Below, piece by piece: positions 36,194 through 46,415 of a stretch of DNA of 64,000 nt (position 1 is the first letter of the stretch; each line of letters begins with the position of its first letter). Under the pieces are notes generated by a model. It was not told where the DNA came from, did not search any database, and was given only the letters and a program-made list of their open reading frames with translations. Source of the stretch: Zwartia hollandica. Lineage in GTDB: Bacteria; Pseudomonadota; Gammaproteobacteria; Burkholderiales; Burkholderiaceae_B. Both the position numbers and the translations under genes were made by a program. The stretch is taken from the NCBI RefSeq assembly GCF_019923725.1, contig NZ_JAHXRI010000007.1:248001-312000 (forward strand), written 5' to 3'.

Positions 36194-36955
36194 TTAACGT
36201 TCCGAACGGCGAGGTTTGCGCGGCGCATTCACGGCCAACCGATCGTACAACCAGTCTGGCAACAGGCGCATGACCTTTGCTACGACGCCCATCTGCCAGG
36301 GAATAACGACATAAGAGCGGGCACCGGCAATCGCTTTGGCCGCCCGCCTCGCGAAAGCATCCGCTTCCATCAAGAACGGCATCGCATACGGATTATGCGC
36401 CGTCATCTCCGTCTTGATGTAGCCCGGTGCAATGGTGACCACACTCACCTTGTGTGGCTTGAGCTCAAGCCTAAGGCTCTCGCAATACGTCGCCACCGCA
36501 GCTTTCGATGCACTATAGGCACCCGCCCCCGGCAAGCCTCTAACCCCTGCGACACTGGCAATCCCTACTAAGGTACCCGCCTGTCTAGCTTTCATCTCAG
36601 CAACAAAAGGTTCAAAACTCGAGACAGTTGCATTGACATTCGTTTGCATGATCGAACTGAAGACCGCAAAATCATCCTCACACTCTGTCAAGGTGCCCGC
36701 ACTAATGCCCGCGCTGGCAATCACCGTGTCAACAAAACCAACTTGCGCTTGAAAGTGATGCGCAGCGGCGTGCAAGGCATCCCGATCGCACACATCGACA
36801 GCATACACATGATGCTGACCGGGCAAAGAGGCGGCTAAGCGATGCAGACGATCGGCACGCCGAGCCAACAAACCAAGAGTCTGCCCCTGCGCAGCATAGT
36901 GCCGCGCTAGCGCAGCGCCTAGCCCGCTACTCGCACCGGTGATAAAGACTGGCAT
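36194..36955 (-). CDS. Short-chain dehydrogenase/reductase
   Basis: 253 residues. TGASSGLG at residues 6-13, NVNATV, and YSASKAAV give a classical SDR with NAD(P) fold and Ser-Tyr-Lys chemistry. The C-terminal 40 residues (MGVVAKVMRLLPDWLYDRLA) are hydrophobic and amphipathic, a feature of membrane-near SDRs of lipid metabolism. It starts 3 bp after the CoA-transferase stop, so both are likely translated from one message. Substrate unknown. Confidence 0.85.
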   Translation of the reverse strand: MPVFITGASSGLGAALARHYAAQGQTLGLLARRADRLHRLAASLPGQHHVYAVDVCDRDALHAAAHHFQAQVGFVDTVIASAGISAGTLTECEDDFAVFSSIMQTNVNATVSSFEPFVAEMKARQAGTLVGIASVAGVRGLPGAGAYSASKAAVATYCESLRLELKPHKVSVVTIAPGYIKTEMTAHNPYAMPFLMEADAFARRAAKAIAGARSYVVIPWQMGVVAKVMRLLPDWLYDRLAVNAPRKPRRSER

Positions 36956-36958
36956 GAA

Positions 36959-38158
36959 TCAGGCGGCGTCAGACACTGAGCCAGCTTGCTTGACGACACC
37001 GGCAGTCAAGAGCCGCTCGATCTCGGGCTTGGCTAGCCCATACTCCATCAAGACTTGAACGGAGTGTTCACCGATACGCGGAGAACTTTGCGCCTTCCGA
37101 TGATAAGGGTGCGAGGGCAAACCCATGTAGGGCAGCGTACCCACACCTGCCTGCTCTAGTGCCTGAAACATTTTCAGGTGCAAGGCTTGCGGGTGATTCA
37201 TGACACCCGTGTAGTCGCGCACAGCTGCATGCAATACATCGTGCTTTTGAAACAACGTCGTCCAGTGTGCGGTGGGTTTGAGTTTTAACTGTTCATTCAT
37301 ATCCGCATGCAGTTGCCCACGGTTGTCAAAGCGTATGGCGTTATCGAGATAACGCGCATCCGTGATCCACTCGGGCCGCTCCATCGCACGACAAATACGA
37401 TGGAAGTGATCTGTATTTACCGTTACAACAGAAATTTTTCCGTCCAAGGTATCAAACACGCCATTGGGTGCACTCACTGCACCAAAGGGCCTTTTGCCTG
37501 CCATTGCTTGTTCAAGAAAACACATGCCCTGAAACGATGCACAGGCCTCAAACAAACTGACTTGCACGTGCGTGCCACGCTTACGCGCCAAACGTTGATA
37601 CAGCGCAGTAGCCGCCCCTTGTGAGGCATAGAGGCCGGTCATCACGTCAGCAGCCAATAAACCAACACGTCGTGGCACACCTGATTCGTCTTGATTAGAG
37701 AACATCAAACCGCTATCAGCTTGCATCACAGAGTCGGTAGCGGGCGCGTCTGCGTAGGGACCATCCGGTCCGTAGCCACTGATCGAAACATAGACGAGAT
37801 CAGGCTTTTCGCGCGATAACTCGTTGTAGCCAACGCCTAGACGCTCTGCCACCCCAGGGCGAAAATTCTGTACGACGATATCGGCCTGTGACGCTAAGCC
37901 GCGCAGAATTTTTTTTCCTTCGTCTGTGCGAGCATCCAACGCCAAAGCCTGTTTACCGGCGTTGTACTGGATCGCTAGGGCGTTATGGTCACCCTTCGTC
38001 ACACCCACAAAACGGATCCAATCACCCGCCGGCGGCTCAACCTTTAAAACATGGGCGCCCTGCTGCCACAAAACATGTGCACAATAGGGGCCCGCGATCC
38101 CTTGGGAAATATCCAGGACGCGAAGACCTGCATAGGGAAGGTCGGCGTCGGCGATCAT
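36959..38158 (-). CDS. CaiB/BaiF-type (family III) CoA-transferase
   Basis: 399 residues. [21 protein letters not shown] and [14 protein letters not shown] at the N-terminus, the catalytic Asp in [13 protein letters not shown], and GMCFLEQAM fit the family, which moves CoA between carboxylic acids. Its ATG overlaps the carB stop by 4 bp (ATGA), so it is translationally coupled to carB. The link to carbamoyl-phosphate synthesis is not functional in any way I know. Confidence 0.88.
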   Translation of the reverse strand: MIADADLPYAGLRVLDISQGIAGPYCAHVLWQQGAHVLKVEPPAGDWIRFVGVTKGDHNALAIQYNAGKQALALDARTDEGKKILRGLASQADIVVQNFRPGVAERLGVGYNELSREKPDLVYVSISGYGPDGPYADAPATDSVMQADSGLMFSNQDESGVPRRVGLLAADVMTGLYASQGAATALYQRLARKRGTHVQVSLFEACASFQGMCFLEQAMAGKRPFGAVSAPNGVFDTLDGKISVVTVNTDHFHRICRAMERPEWITDARYLDNAIRFDNRGQLHADMNEQLKLKPTAHWTTLFQKHDVLHAAVRDYTGVMNHPQALHLKMFQALEQAGVGTLPYMGLPSHPYHRKAQSSPRIGEHSVQVLMEYGLAKPEIERLLTAGVVKQAGSVSDAA

Positions 38159-41100
38159 AACGAACGATGCAAATCCTGTAAGGCGTAGACCTTGATACCA
38201 AGCCCTTCACGCAAATACTGCATCCCTTCCACCGCCGCCCAAGCTCCAGCGATGGTGGTGTAGTAGGTTACGCGTGCAGCGAGCGCCTGGGTACGAATGG
38301 CACGAGAATCGGTGATCGCATTCCGACGCTCTTCGACCGTGTTGATCACGAGCGAGACCTCACCGTTCTTGAGCATATCGACAATGTGCGGACGTCCCTC
38401 GGCGACTTTATTGACGACAGCCACAGGAATTCCTGCGTCCTTAATCGCCGCTGCGGTACCACGCGTGGCCACAATCTTAAAGCCTAGTGCATTCAAACCG
38501 CGCGCAACCTCTACCGCCTTAGGTTTATCCTGATTCTTGACGCTTAAGAAAACCGTGCCGGAGGTGGGTAAGTTCACACTTGCTGCCATTTGTGACTTTA
38601 CAAAGGCCTCACCAAACGTCACACCAACACCCATCACCTCACCCGTGGACTTCATCTCGGGACCGAGAATTGTGTCAACACCTGGGAACTTAACAAACGG
38701 AAATACCGCTTCTTTTACCGAGAAATAATGGGGTACAACTTCGGTCGTGACACCCTGCGAAGCCAAGGTCTGCCCCACCATCACGCGCGCCGCGATCTTG
38801 GCAAGCTGAAGGCCAGTGGCTTTGGAGACGAAAGGAACTGTTCGCGAAGCACGAGGATTCACCTCAAGCACATAAACATCACCTTTCTGAACAGCGAACT
38901 GAACGTTCATCAAACCGGAAACATTCAGCGCACGGGCCATCAAGGCGGTTTGACGTTTAATCTCGGCAGTCATCTCGGCTGATAGCGAAAACGGGGGCAA
39001 CGAGCACGCCGAGTCGCCAGAGTGGACGCCCGCCTGCTCAATGTGCTCCATCACACCGCCGATAAACACCTGCTGTCCATCGCACAAGCAGTCCACATCG
39101 ATTTCAATCGCATCGTTCAAAAAGCGATCCAAGAGCACCGGTGAATCGTTGCTGACTTTCACCGCCTCACGCATATAACGTTCGAGGTCGTTCTGTTCGT
39201 GAACGATCTCCATCGCACGGCCGCCAAGCACATAACTTGGGCGCACCACCAACGGATACCCAATCTCTTGTGCGTGATTGAGTGCCTCACTTTCAGTGCG
39301 CGCAGTCCGATTCGGGGGTTGGCGCAAATTCAGTTTATTGAGCAGCTTTTGGAAACGCTCGCGGTCTTCCGCAACGTCAATCGACTCCGGGCTCGTCCCA
39401 ATAATGGGCGCCCCATTAGCCTCTAACGCACGCGCTAATTTCAAAGGCGTCTGACCACCATACTGCACAATGATCCCGATCGGCTTCTCTTTGTGAACGA
39501 TCTCTAAGACGTCCTCAAGCGTGAGCGGCTCAAAATACAAGCGGTCGGAGGTGTCATAGTCTGTTGACACAGTTTCTGGGTTGCAGTTCACCATGATGGT
39601 TTCGTAGCCATCTTCCCGCAACGCCAACGCAGCATGCACGCAGCAATAATCAAATTCAATACCTTGACCGATCCGGTTGGGACCGCCGCCCAGCACCATG
39701 ATCTTTTTCCGGTTCGTTGGCTCGGCCTCACACTCTTGCTCGTACGTCGAGTAAAGGTAGGCTGTGTTCGTTGCGAATTCGGCTGCGCAGGTGTCAACCC
39801 GTTTATAGACGGGACGCACATTAAACTGGTGACGCAACTTGCGCACCTCAGCCTCAACCGTATCGAGTAAAAATGCCAAACGACGGTCAGAAAAACCACG
39901 GCGCTTTAGTTGCAACAAGGTTTCCGCATCGACATCACCGAGAGTGCGTTGCTCGAGAGCCAACTCGATATCAACAATCTCCTTGATTTGCGCCAAGAAC
40001 CACGGATCGATATGAGTGAGTTGATGCACCTCTTCAAGCGAGAAGCCTTGCGCAAATGCATCACCCACATACCAGATACGCTCCGGGCCTGGCTCACCGA
40101 GTTCGATCTGAATTTTCTCGCGATCAGTCGTTTTCTGATTGAGCCCATCGACACCAACCTCTAGCCCGCGCAGTGCTTTTTGGAAGGACTCTTGGAAGGT
40201 CCGACCAATCGCCATGACCTCACCCACAGATTTCATCTGAGTGGTTAGTCGCGCATCTGCAGTCGGAAACTTCTCGAACGCAAAGCGAGGCACCTTCGTG
40301 ACGACATAATCGATCGTTGGCTCAAATGAAGCCGGTGTTGCGCCACCCGTAATTTCGTTTTTCAGCTCATCGAGCGTGTAGCCAACCGCCAAGCGGGCTG
40401 CGACTTTCGCGATCGGAAAGCCAGTTGCCTTAGACGCCAAGGCCGAAGAGCGCGACACACGAGGGTTCATTTCAATCACAATCATCCGGCCGTTATCCGG
40501 ATTGACTGCGAACTGTACGTTTGAACCACCCGTATCAACACCGATCTCTCGCAACACCGCGATCGATGCATTGCGCATGATCTGATATTCTTTATCGGTG
40601 AGTGTCTGAGCTGGCGCAACGGTAATCGAATCCCCGGTGTGCACACCCATCGGATCGAGGTTCTCGATCGAGCACACGATGATGCAGTTGTCTGCGCTGT
40701 CACGGACAACTTCCATTTCAAATTCTTTCCAGCCGAGAAGCGACTCTTCGATCAAGAGTTCGCTCGTGGGCGATGCCTCGAGACCACGACGGCAAATCGT
40801 TTCGAATTCCTCTGCGTTGTAGGCAATACCACCGCCGCTACCACCGAGAGTAAAGCTTGGGCGAATCACCGCTGGGAATCCAGATGTACCAATTTCGATC
40901 GCGATACGCTTCTGTACTTCCCAAGCCTCCTCCAGACTATGCGCCACACCCGACTTGGCGGACTCCAGACCAATCGATGTCATCGCCACTTTGAATTTTT
41001 GACGGTCTTCGGCTTTTTCAATCGCATGCGCATTTGCACCGATGAGTTCAACGCCAAATTTCTTGAGCACGCCGTGCTTGTCCAAATCCAATGCGCAGTT

Positions 41101-41388
41101 CAGAGCTGTTTGACCGCCCATTGTTGGCAATACTGCGTCAGGGCGCTCTTTTTCAATAATCTTTTCTACAACTTGCCAAGTGATAGGCTCGATGTAAGTG
41201 ACGTCGGCCGTTTCCGGATCCGTCATGATTGTTGCGGGATTACTGTTCACCAGAATCGTTCGATATCCTTCAGCCTTCAGGGCTTTACAAGCCTGGGCAC
41301 CGGAGTAATCGAATTCGCAAGCCTGACCGATGATGATCGGACCCGCGCCAATGATGAGAATGCTTTTTAGGTCAGTACGTTTGGGCAT
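38155..41388 (-). CDS. carB: Carbamoyl-phosphate synthase, large subunit
   Basis: 1077 residues, full length: two ATP-grasp halves (start [20 protein letters not shown] and again [19 protein letters not shown]), oligomerisation domain between them, and a C-terminal MGS-like allosteric domain. Makes carbamoyl phosphate for pyrimidines and arginine. 9 bp after carA, and overlapping the downstream CoA-transferase by 4 bp. Confidence 0.97.
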   Translation of the reverse strand: MPKRTDLKSILIIGAGPIIIGQACEFDYSGAQACKALKAEGYRTILVNSNPATIMTDPETADVTYIEPITWQVVEKIIEKERPDAVLPTMGGQTALNCALDLDKHGVLKKFGVELIGANAHAIEKAEDRQKFKVAMTSIGLESAKSGVAHSLEEAWEVQKRIAIEIGTSGFPAVIRPSFTLGGSGGGIAYNAEEFETICRRGLEASPTSELLIEESLLGWKEFEMEVVRDSADNCIIVCSIENLDPMGVHTGDSITVAPAQTLTDKEYQIMRNASIAVLREIGVDTGGSNVQFAVNPDNGRMIVIEMNPRVSRSSALASKATGFPIAKVAARLAVGYTLDELKNEITGGATPASFEPTIDYVVTKVPRFAFEKFPTADARLTTQMKSVGEVMAIGRTFQESFQKALRGLEVGVDGLNQKTTDREKIQIELGEPGPERIWYVGDAFAQGFSLEEVHQLTHIDPWFLAQIKEIVDIELALEQRTLGDVDAETLLQLKRRGFSDRRLAFLLDTVEAEVRKLRHQFNVRPVYKRVDTCAAEFATNTAYLYSTYEQECEAEPTNRKKIMVLGGGPNRIGQGIEFDYCCVHAALALREDGYETIMVNCNPETVSTDYDTSDRLYFEPLTLEDVLEIVHKEKPIGIIVQYGGQTPLKLARALEANGAPIIGTSPESIDVAEDRERFQKLLNKLNLRQPPNRTARTESEALNHAQEIGYPLVVRPSYVLGGRAMEIVHEQNDLERYMREAVKVSNDSPVLLDRFLNDAIEIDVDCLCDGQQVFIGGVMEHIEQAGVHSGDSACSLPPFSLSAEMTAEIKRQTALMARALNVSGLMNVQFAVQKGDVYVLEVNPRASRTVPFVSKATGLQLAKIAARVMVGQTLASQGVTTEVVPHYFSVKEAVFPFVKFPGVDTILGPEMKSTGEVMGVGVTFGEAFVKSQMAASVNLPTSGTVFLSVKNQDKPKAVEVARGLNALGFKIVATRGTAAAIKDAGIPVAVVNKVAEGRPHIVDMLKNGEVSLVINTVEERRNAITDSRAIRTQALAARVTYYTTIAGAWAAVEGMQYLREGLGIKVYALQDLHRSL

Positions 41389-41397
41389 GGTGACTCT

Positions 41398-42594
41398 TTA
41401 TTTTTTACTAGCCATCAGGCTCATGAATTTGTCGAACAGAACAACAATGTCGTGCGGTCCTGGGCTTGCTTCGGGGTGCCCCTGAAAACAAAAAGCGGGA
41501 CGATCCGTCAACTCAAAACCCTGCAAGGTTCCATCAAACAGAGAGACGTGCGTGACGCGTGCATTTTTCGGAAGCGTCTTGGCATCGACTGCAAAACCGT
41601 GATTTTGCGCAGTGATGAACACACGACCTGTCGCCAAATCTTGCACGGGATGATTGGAACCGTGGTGACCGGTTTTCATCTTTACTGTTTTTGCGCCGAG
41701 CGCCAAGCCCATGATCTGATGCCCAAGACAAATACCAAACAAGGGCAGCTTGCGCTCGAGGAAGACTTTGGCTGCAGCGATTGCATAATCGCAGGGATCA
41801 GGATCCCCAGGACCATTTGATAGGAACACACCGTCAGGATTGAGTTTTAAAACGTCGTCCGCCGAACTTTGCGCTGGCACCACCGTAATGCGGCAACCGC
41901 GCTCAGCCAACAGGCGCAGGATGTTTGACTTCACACCAAAATCGTAGGCCACAACATGAGGGGTCTTGCCGTCGGTCTTGCCATAGCCCTCGCCCAAGGC
42001 CCAGGTGCTTTCGGTCCAGGAAGACGAAGCAGTCGACGAAACAACTTTTGCCAGATCTTGGCCGGACATGCCAGGAAATGTCGCAGCCAACGCGAGCGCA
42101 CGCTTGGCATCGTCGCCCACCAAAATGCACCCGCCTTGCGCACCGCCCTCACGCAGAATACGCGTCAACTTTCTTGTGTCAATCTCGGCAATCGCAACAA
42201 TGCCTTGGGACTTCAAATAATCGGGCAAAGATTGGGTCGAGCGGAAATTGGAGAGCAACTGTGGGCAGTTACGCACGATCAACCCAGCTGCATGTACTTT
42301 GCTGGACTCAACGTCTTCGGGATTAATTCCGGTGTTACCAATATGGGGGTAGGTCAGTGTGACGATTTGGCCGCTGTAGCTGGGATCAGTAAGGATTTCT
42401 TGATATCCGGTCATGGCGGTATTGAAAACCACCTCAGCCACCGTATGGCCTTCAGCACCGATCGAAACGCCCTGAAAGACGGTTCCGTCCGCGAGCGCTA
42501 AAATCGCCAGTGGCCGCGCCGTGGAAGAGTTCTGCTTAAAAGCGTTTTGCTTAGCATTTTTTAGCTCTATTTCGTGGAATATATTAGGCAGCAC
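41398..42594 (-). CDS. carA: Carbamoyl-phosphate synthase, small subunit (non-ATG start)
   Basis: About 398 residues from the GTG at 42594; a TTG at 42600 is equally in frame. The N-terminal part begins at [17 protein letters not shown]; the class I glutaminase triad is Cys in [10 protein letters not shown] and His/Glu in [10 protein letters not shown]. There is no in-frame ATG anywhere between the divergent tal gene and the conserved core. GGGG stands 6 nt before the GTG, and TATACT (42639-42634) could be the -10 element. E. coli carA is known to start at UUG. The start is therefore uncertain by some 20 residues; the gene itself is firm. Confidence 0.9.
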   Translation of the reverse strand: MLPNIFHEIELKNAKQNAFKQNSSTARPLAILALADGTVFQGVSIGAEGHTVAEVVFNTAMTGYQEILTDPSYSGQIVTLTYPHIGNTGINPEDVESSKVHAAGLIVRNCPQLLSNFRSTQSLPDYLKSQGIVAIAEIDTRKLTRILREGGAQGGCILVGDDAKRALALAATFPGMSGQDLAKVVSSTASSSWTESTWALGEGYGKTDGKTPHVVAYDFGVKSNILRLLAERGCRITVVPAQSSADDVLKLNPDGVFLSNGPGDPDPCDYAIAAAKVFLERKLPLFGICLGHQIMGLALGAKTVKMKTGHHGSNHPVQDLATGRVFITAQNHGFAVDAKTLPKNARVTHVSLFDGTLQGFELTDRPAFCFQGHPEASPGPHDIVVLFDKFMSLMASKK

Positions 42595-42644
42595 AATCAA
42601 CCCCGGCGTCAAAATCAGTAAGCAAACCTTGGAAGTATAACCCG

Positions 42645-43598
42645 ATGCCAAGCCTTCTCGAATCCTTAAGATCCCAAACGACCGTTGTCGCCGACACAGG
42701 TGACTTTGAGGGCATGCGGCGCTATCAGCCCACGGACGCGACAACCAATCCTTCTTTGATCCTCAAAGCAGTCCAACAAGACACGTATAAGCCAATGCTC
42801 GAGCGTTGTGTGCGTGCCAACGTAGCCGCGAGCACGCCCGACATTGTTGATCACTTATTGGTTGCCTTTGGTACAGAAATTCTGAATATCGTCCCCGGAC
42901 GCGTATCGACCGAAGTCGATGCGCGACTTTCTTTCGACACGCGCAGCACCATCGAGCGAGCTCGCCGCCTCATCGGTCTGTACGAGAAGGCAGGCTTTGA
43001 TCGCACGCGCATTCTCATCAAGATCGCGGCAACCTACGAAGGCATACAAGCTGCAAGGGTCCTACAGGCCGAGGGGATCCGCTGTAATCTCACCCTACTC
43101 TTCTCGTTGGTGCAAGCCGTTGAGTGCGCGGATGCAAAGGTGCAATTGATCTCGCCCTTTGTCGGACGTATTTACGATTGGCACAAAAAACAACAAGGCA
43201 CAGCCTGGGACGAGACCGCCAACAGCGGCGTCAAGGATCCCGGTGTACTGTCCGTATCGCGTATTTATAGCTATTACAAAAATTTTGGCATCGACACCGA
43301 AATCATGGGTGCGAGCTTTAGAAACACAGGTCAAATTTTGGCGCTTGCTGGCTGCGATCTACTCACGATTAGTCCAGAACTACTTGCAAGCTTGTCGACG
43401 GATCAAGGCGTCGTGCCTTCTCGTCTAAATAAGGACTTTGCACGCGCCAATCCTGCGCAACGTCTACCGCCAGGCGAACAGGCCTTTCGGTTTCTCTTGA
43501 ACGAAGATGCCATGGCGAGCGAAAAACTTTCTGAAGGGATACGCGCCTTCGTGGCTGATGCGCGCAAGCTCGATAGCCTGATCGAAGCCCAGCGCTAA
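42645..43598 (+). CDS. tal: Transaldolase
   Basis: 317 residues, TIM barrel. Schiff-base Lys126 in [22 protein letters not shown] and [13 protein letters not shown] are standard. Moves a three-carbon unit in the pentose-phosphate pathway. Divergent from carA with about 50 bp between the start regions; GGAAG is its ribosome-binding site. Confidence 0.95.
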   Translation: MPSLLESLRSQTTVVADTGDFEGMRRYQPTDATTNPSLILKAVQQDTYKPMLERCVRANVAASTPDIVDHLLVAFGTEILNIVPGRVSTEVDARLSFDTRSTIERARRLIGLYEKAGFDRTRILIKIAATYEGIQAARVLQAEGIRCNLTLLFSLVQAVECADAKVQLISPFVGRIYDWHKKQQGTAWDETANSGVKDPGVLSVSRIYSYYKNFGIDTEIMGASFRNTGQILALAGCDLLTISPELLASLSTDQGVVPSRLNKDFARANPAQRLPPGEQAFRFLLNEDAMASEKLSEGIRAFVADARKLDSLIEAQR

Positions 43599-43627
43599 AA
43601 CTTTTTTGCTGGTTTGGCGCAACGACT

Positions 43628-44236
43628 TTAGGTTGGCTTACGTTCCATGAGGGCCCAGGCAACGGTGCCCGCATCAACGTATTCGATTTCGCTACCTGCA
43701 GGTACTCCGCGGGCCAATCTTGTGACTTTTATCCCGCGTGTGCGCAACGCCTCAGACAAATAGTGCGCCGTTGTCTCGCCCTCAGCGGTAAAGTTCGTCG
43801 CGAGAATGACCTCCTGAACGATCCCATCCGCCGCGCGCGCGAGCACGCGATCGAAATCAAGCTCATCGGGACCGGTGCCTTCGAGCGGAGCCAGCCGCCC
43901 CATCAAAACATAGTAGAGGCCGGTGTAACCATGTGTGGCTTCGATTGAGTTTTGATCTGCTGGTGTCTCGACAATACAAAGCAGTGTCTTATCGCGCTCT
44001 GGATGCAAACAAGTTGCACAGATTGGAACTTCAGTAAAACCATTGCACTGCTCGCAATGCTGCAGTCGCTCCACAGCATTGGTCAGGGCCTGACCTAATT
44101 GCTGAGCTGCCTGCAGATCATGTTGAAGCAAATGGTAGGCCATCCGTCGTGCGGTGCGCACGCCCACACCAGGAAGTCGCTTCAAGGCGTCTACTAAGGC
44201 GAGTAGCGGCTGCGGCTCTGATGTCGAGTTTTCCAT
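43628..44236 (-). CDS. recR: Recombination mediator RecR
   Basis: 202 residues: helix-hairpin-helix ([20 protein letters not shown]), C4 zinc finger ([16 protein letters not shown]), Toprim domain ([20 protein letters not shown]). Works with RecF/RecO to load RecA. Third gene in dnaX-ybaB-recR. Confidence 0.95.
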   Translation of the reverse strand: MENSTSEPQPLLALVDALKRLPGVGVRTARRMAYHLLQHDLQAAQQLGQALTNAVERLQHCEQCNGFTEVPICATCLHPERDKTLLCIVETPADQNSIEATHGYTGLYYVLMGRLAPLEGTGPDELDFDRVLARAADGIVQEVILATNFTAEGETTAHYLSEALRTRGIKVTRLARGVPAGSEIEYVDAGTVAWALMERKPT

Positions 44237-44245
44237 AGAATGAAA

Positions 44246-44572
44246 TTAGAAAGGCAGTTTCATTCCGGGCGGCAAAGGCATACCGGCCGTCACAGCCGCC
44301 ATTTTTTCGGAGGAAGTCGCCTCTGCTTTGCGTAGCGCATCATTAAACGCTGCCGCGACCAGATCTTCGAGCATGTCTTTATCGTCGGCGAGCAGGGTCG
44401 GATCAATCACGACACGCTTGACGTCATGACGGCAGGTCATGGTGACCTTTACCAGACCACCACCCGAAGCACCCTCGACCTGAATATCAGCGAGCGCATC
44501 TTGCGCTTTCTTCATATTTTCTTGCATTTGTTGCGCTTGGCGCATCAAACCGGCAATCTGCCCTTTCATCAT
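44246..44572 (-). CDS. ybaB: YbaB/EbfC nucleoid-associated protein
   Basis: 108 residues. [17 protein letters not shown] helix, then [20 protein letters not shown] and [18 protein letters not shown] small dimeric DNA-binding protein. 9 bp upstream of recR and 26 bp after dnaX. The second Met codon is an equal start candidate. Confidence 0.93.
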   Translation of the reverse strand: MMKGQIAGLMRQAQQMQENMKKAQDALADIQVEGASGGGLVKVTMTCRHDVKRVVIDPTLLADDKDMLEDLVAAAFNDALRKAEATSSEKMAAVTAGMPLPPGMKLPF

Positions 44573-44598
44573 GATAGAGATTCCTCAATACGAGTGAT

Positions 44599-46269
44599 TT
44601 AAATTGAATTTGACTGCCCAGGATGAACAGAACCCGGGACAACCTGCGCGCCAAAATCTTTTACCAACGCCTGCACAAAGGGATCAATCTGAACAGAAGC
44701 CTCGGCGTCTTGTTGGCGGGTCTGTTGCTCAGCCTGATCCAGCGCGTGCGCAGATTGGCCTTGTACGACTCCAACCTCAAAGGCAACTTGCACGTCTTGA
44801 CCAAAAAACTCTTTGAGTACAACGCGCAACCTTTCTGCGTGCACACCTTCAGACAGCGCTTTGTTAGACACTCGCAACAAGATGGCACGCCCTTTGACGG
44901 CTACGCATTCGGACTGGCGAGCGAGTTGCATGGCCATGCCGGTCAACGGTAATTTGGCAGAAAATGCAGCCCAAGGCTCAGGCAATACAACATCGGATGA
45001 CGGCGCACGCGCTGGCGTGGGCGTCGCACTCTGGACGGTTGGTGCTTTGACGGAAGCGACCACTGCCGCTAAGGGCTTTGCGACTACTGCGCCAGCAGCT
45101 TGGTTTGGTGCGGCGACCGGAGTCGAGTCGATGACTCGCTGTGGAGCAGGCTCAGCTGGGAGAAGCTTTTCTGGCTCTTGCGCACCGCGCGGCACTAGTG
45201 CCAACATACGCAAACACGCCATCACAAACCCAGCATACTCGTCGGGTGCGAGGACCAGTTCGTTACGACTATGCACCGCGACGGTGTAGAACAACTGAAC
45301 CACATCAGCGTGTAAGCTCGTCGCAAAGCGCGACAAGTCGGTCGCGATCGGATCCGTCTGGTCCACCGCCTGCGGCACTCTTTGAACAATCGCAATACGG
45401 GACAACATGATGGCTAAATCTGCAAGGGCGGCTCGATACGACAAGCCCCGAGTCGCCAGTTCATCCGCAATTTCGAGCACAGTCGAGGCTTGGCCAGCCT
45501 GAAGCGCATCAAGCAAGCGTACCAAGTGGCGCTGATCGATCGTGCCTAGCATGCCACGCACCGCTTCCTCGGTCAGGTTTCCGGCACTGTAGGCGATTGC
45601 TTGGTCCGTCAGGGACAATGCGTCGCGCATGGAACCGCCAGCGGCCTGCCCTAGTAATCTGAGCGCTAGGACCTCATACGGCATCTGCTCTTGAGCCAGA
45701 ACGTTTTCAAGGTGACCCACAATCGCCTCACCCGGCATCTGCTTAAGGTTGAACTGTAAACAACGGGACAACACGGTGACCGGTATTTTCTGCGGATCCG
45801 TTGTAGCCAATATGAACTTAACGTGAGGCGGCGGCTCTTCAAGCGTCTTGAGCATCGCGTTAAATGCGTGCCCCGACAGCATGTGAACTTCATCAATCAT
45901 GTAGACTTTGAAACGCCCTACACTTGGGGAATAAACAGCTTGCTCAAGCAATTGCGTCATTTCCTCGACGCCACGATTGGACGCCGCGTCTAGCTCAAGA
46001 TAATCGACAAAACGACCTTCATCGATTTCAGTGCAAGCCTGACACACTCCACAAGGAGTTGCGGTGATGCCTTTCTCGCAATTGAGTGCTTTTGCCAAGA
46101 TGCGCGATAGGGTCGTTTTCCCCACCCCGCGGGTACCCGTAAACAACCACGCATGGTGCAAACGCTGCGTCGTCAAGGCATGCGTCAGCGCGCGGACAAC
46201 ATGATCCTGTCCGACCAAAGTATCGAACGAGCGGGGACGCCATTTGCGCGCAAGGACCAGATAACTCAT
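44599..46269 (-). CDS. dnaX: DNA polymerase III subunits gamma/tau
   Basis: 556 residues from the ATG at 46269 (MSYLVLARKWRPRSFDTLVG). P-loop GTRGVGKTT, zinc cysteines in the clamp-loader domain, Walker B MIDEVHML, SRC motif SRCLQF. Residues about 365-460 are Pro/Ala-rich linker, and the end is the tau-type polymerase-binding part. I found no A6G-type slippery sequence on the coding strand, so only tau may be made. Preceded by the 4.5S RNA gene. Confidence 0.94.
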   Translation of the reverse strand: MSYLVLARKWRPRSFDTLVGQDHVVRALTHALTTQRLHHAWLFTGTRGVGKTTLSRILAKALNCEKGITATPCGVCQACTEIDEGRFVDYLELDAASNRGVEEMTQLLEQAVYSPSVGRFKVYMIDEVHMLSGHAFNAMLKTLEEPPPHVKFILATTDPQKIPVTVLSRCLQFNLKQMPGEAIVGHLENVLAQEQMPYEVLALRLLGQAAGGSMRDALSLTDQAIAYSAGNLTEEAVRGMLGTIDQRHLVRLLDALQAGQASTVLEIADELATRGLSYRAALADLAIMLSRIAIVQRVPQAVDQTDPIATDLSRFATSLHADVVQLFYTVAVHSRNELVLAPDEYAGFVMACLRMLALVPRGAQEPEKLLPAEPAPQRVIDSTPVAAPNQAAGAVVAKPLAAVVASVKAPTVQSATPTPARAPSSDVVLPEPWAAFSAKLPLTGMAMQLARQSECVAVKGRAILLRVSNKALSEGVHAERLRVVLKEFFGQDVQVAFEVGVVQGQSAHALDQAEQQTRQQDAEASVQIDPFVQALVKDFGAQVVPGSVHPGQSNSI

Positions 46270-46298
46270 GAGCTGTACCGACCACAAACGGAAATTAA

Positions 46299-46398
46299 AG
46301 AGGCGAGCCTGACTTCGGCACTGATTCTGCACGACTATGGCTGCTTCGTTCCCGACCTGACCAGGTTTGCCGCCGAACCATGCGAAGGGGCCCGCCAA
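46299..46398 (-). ncRNA. ffs: Signal recognition particle 4.5S RNA
   Basis: The minus strand holds the SRP domain IV core ACCTGGTCAGGTCGGGAA followed by CGAAGCAGCCA, the Ffh-binding asymmetric loops. Ends pair as GGCGGGCC (46396-46389) with GGCTCGCC (46309-46302), giving a hairpin of about 98 nt. TAGAAT at 46409-46404 lies 7 nt upstream of the 5' end as a -10 element. Ends are estimated to within a few bases. The place just upstream of dnaX is usual in Betaproteobacteria. Confidence 0.92.
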
Positions 46399-46415
46399 CC
46401 TCAATTCTAGCAGGG

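Noticed and set aside
40639-41370. 243-codon plus-strand open frame
   Set aside because: Antisense to carB, which is certain; composition is that of a shadow frame.
44599-46269. Programmed frameshift making a short gamma form from dnaX
   Set aside because: No A6G-type slippery sequence was found on the coding strand.
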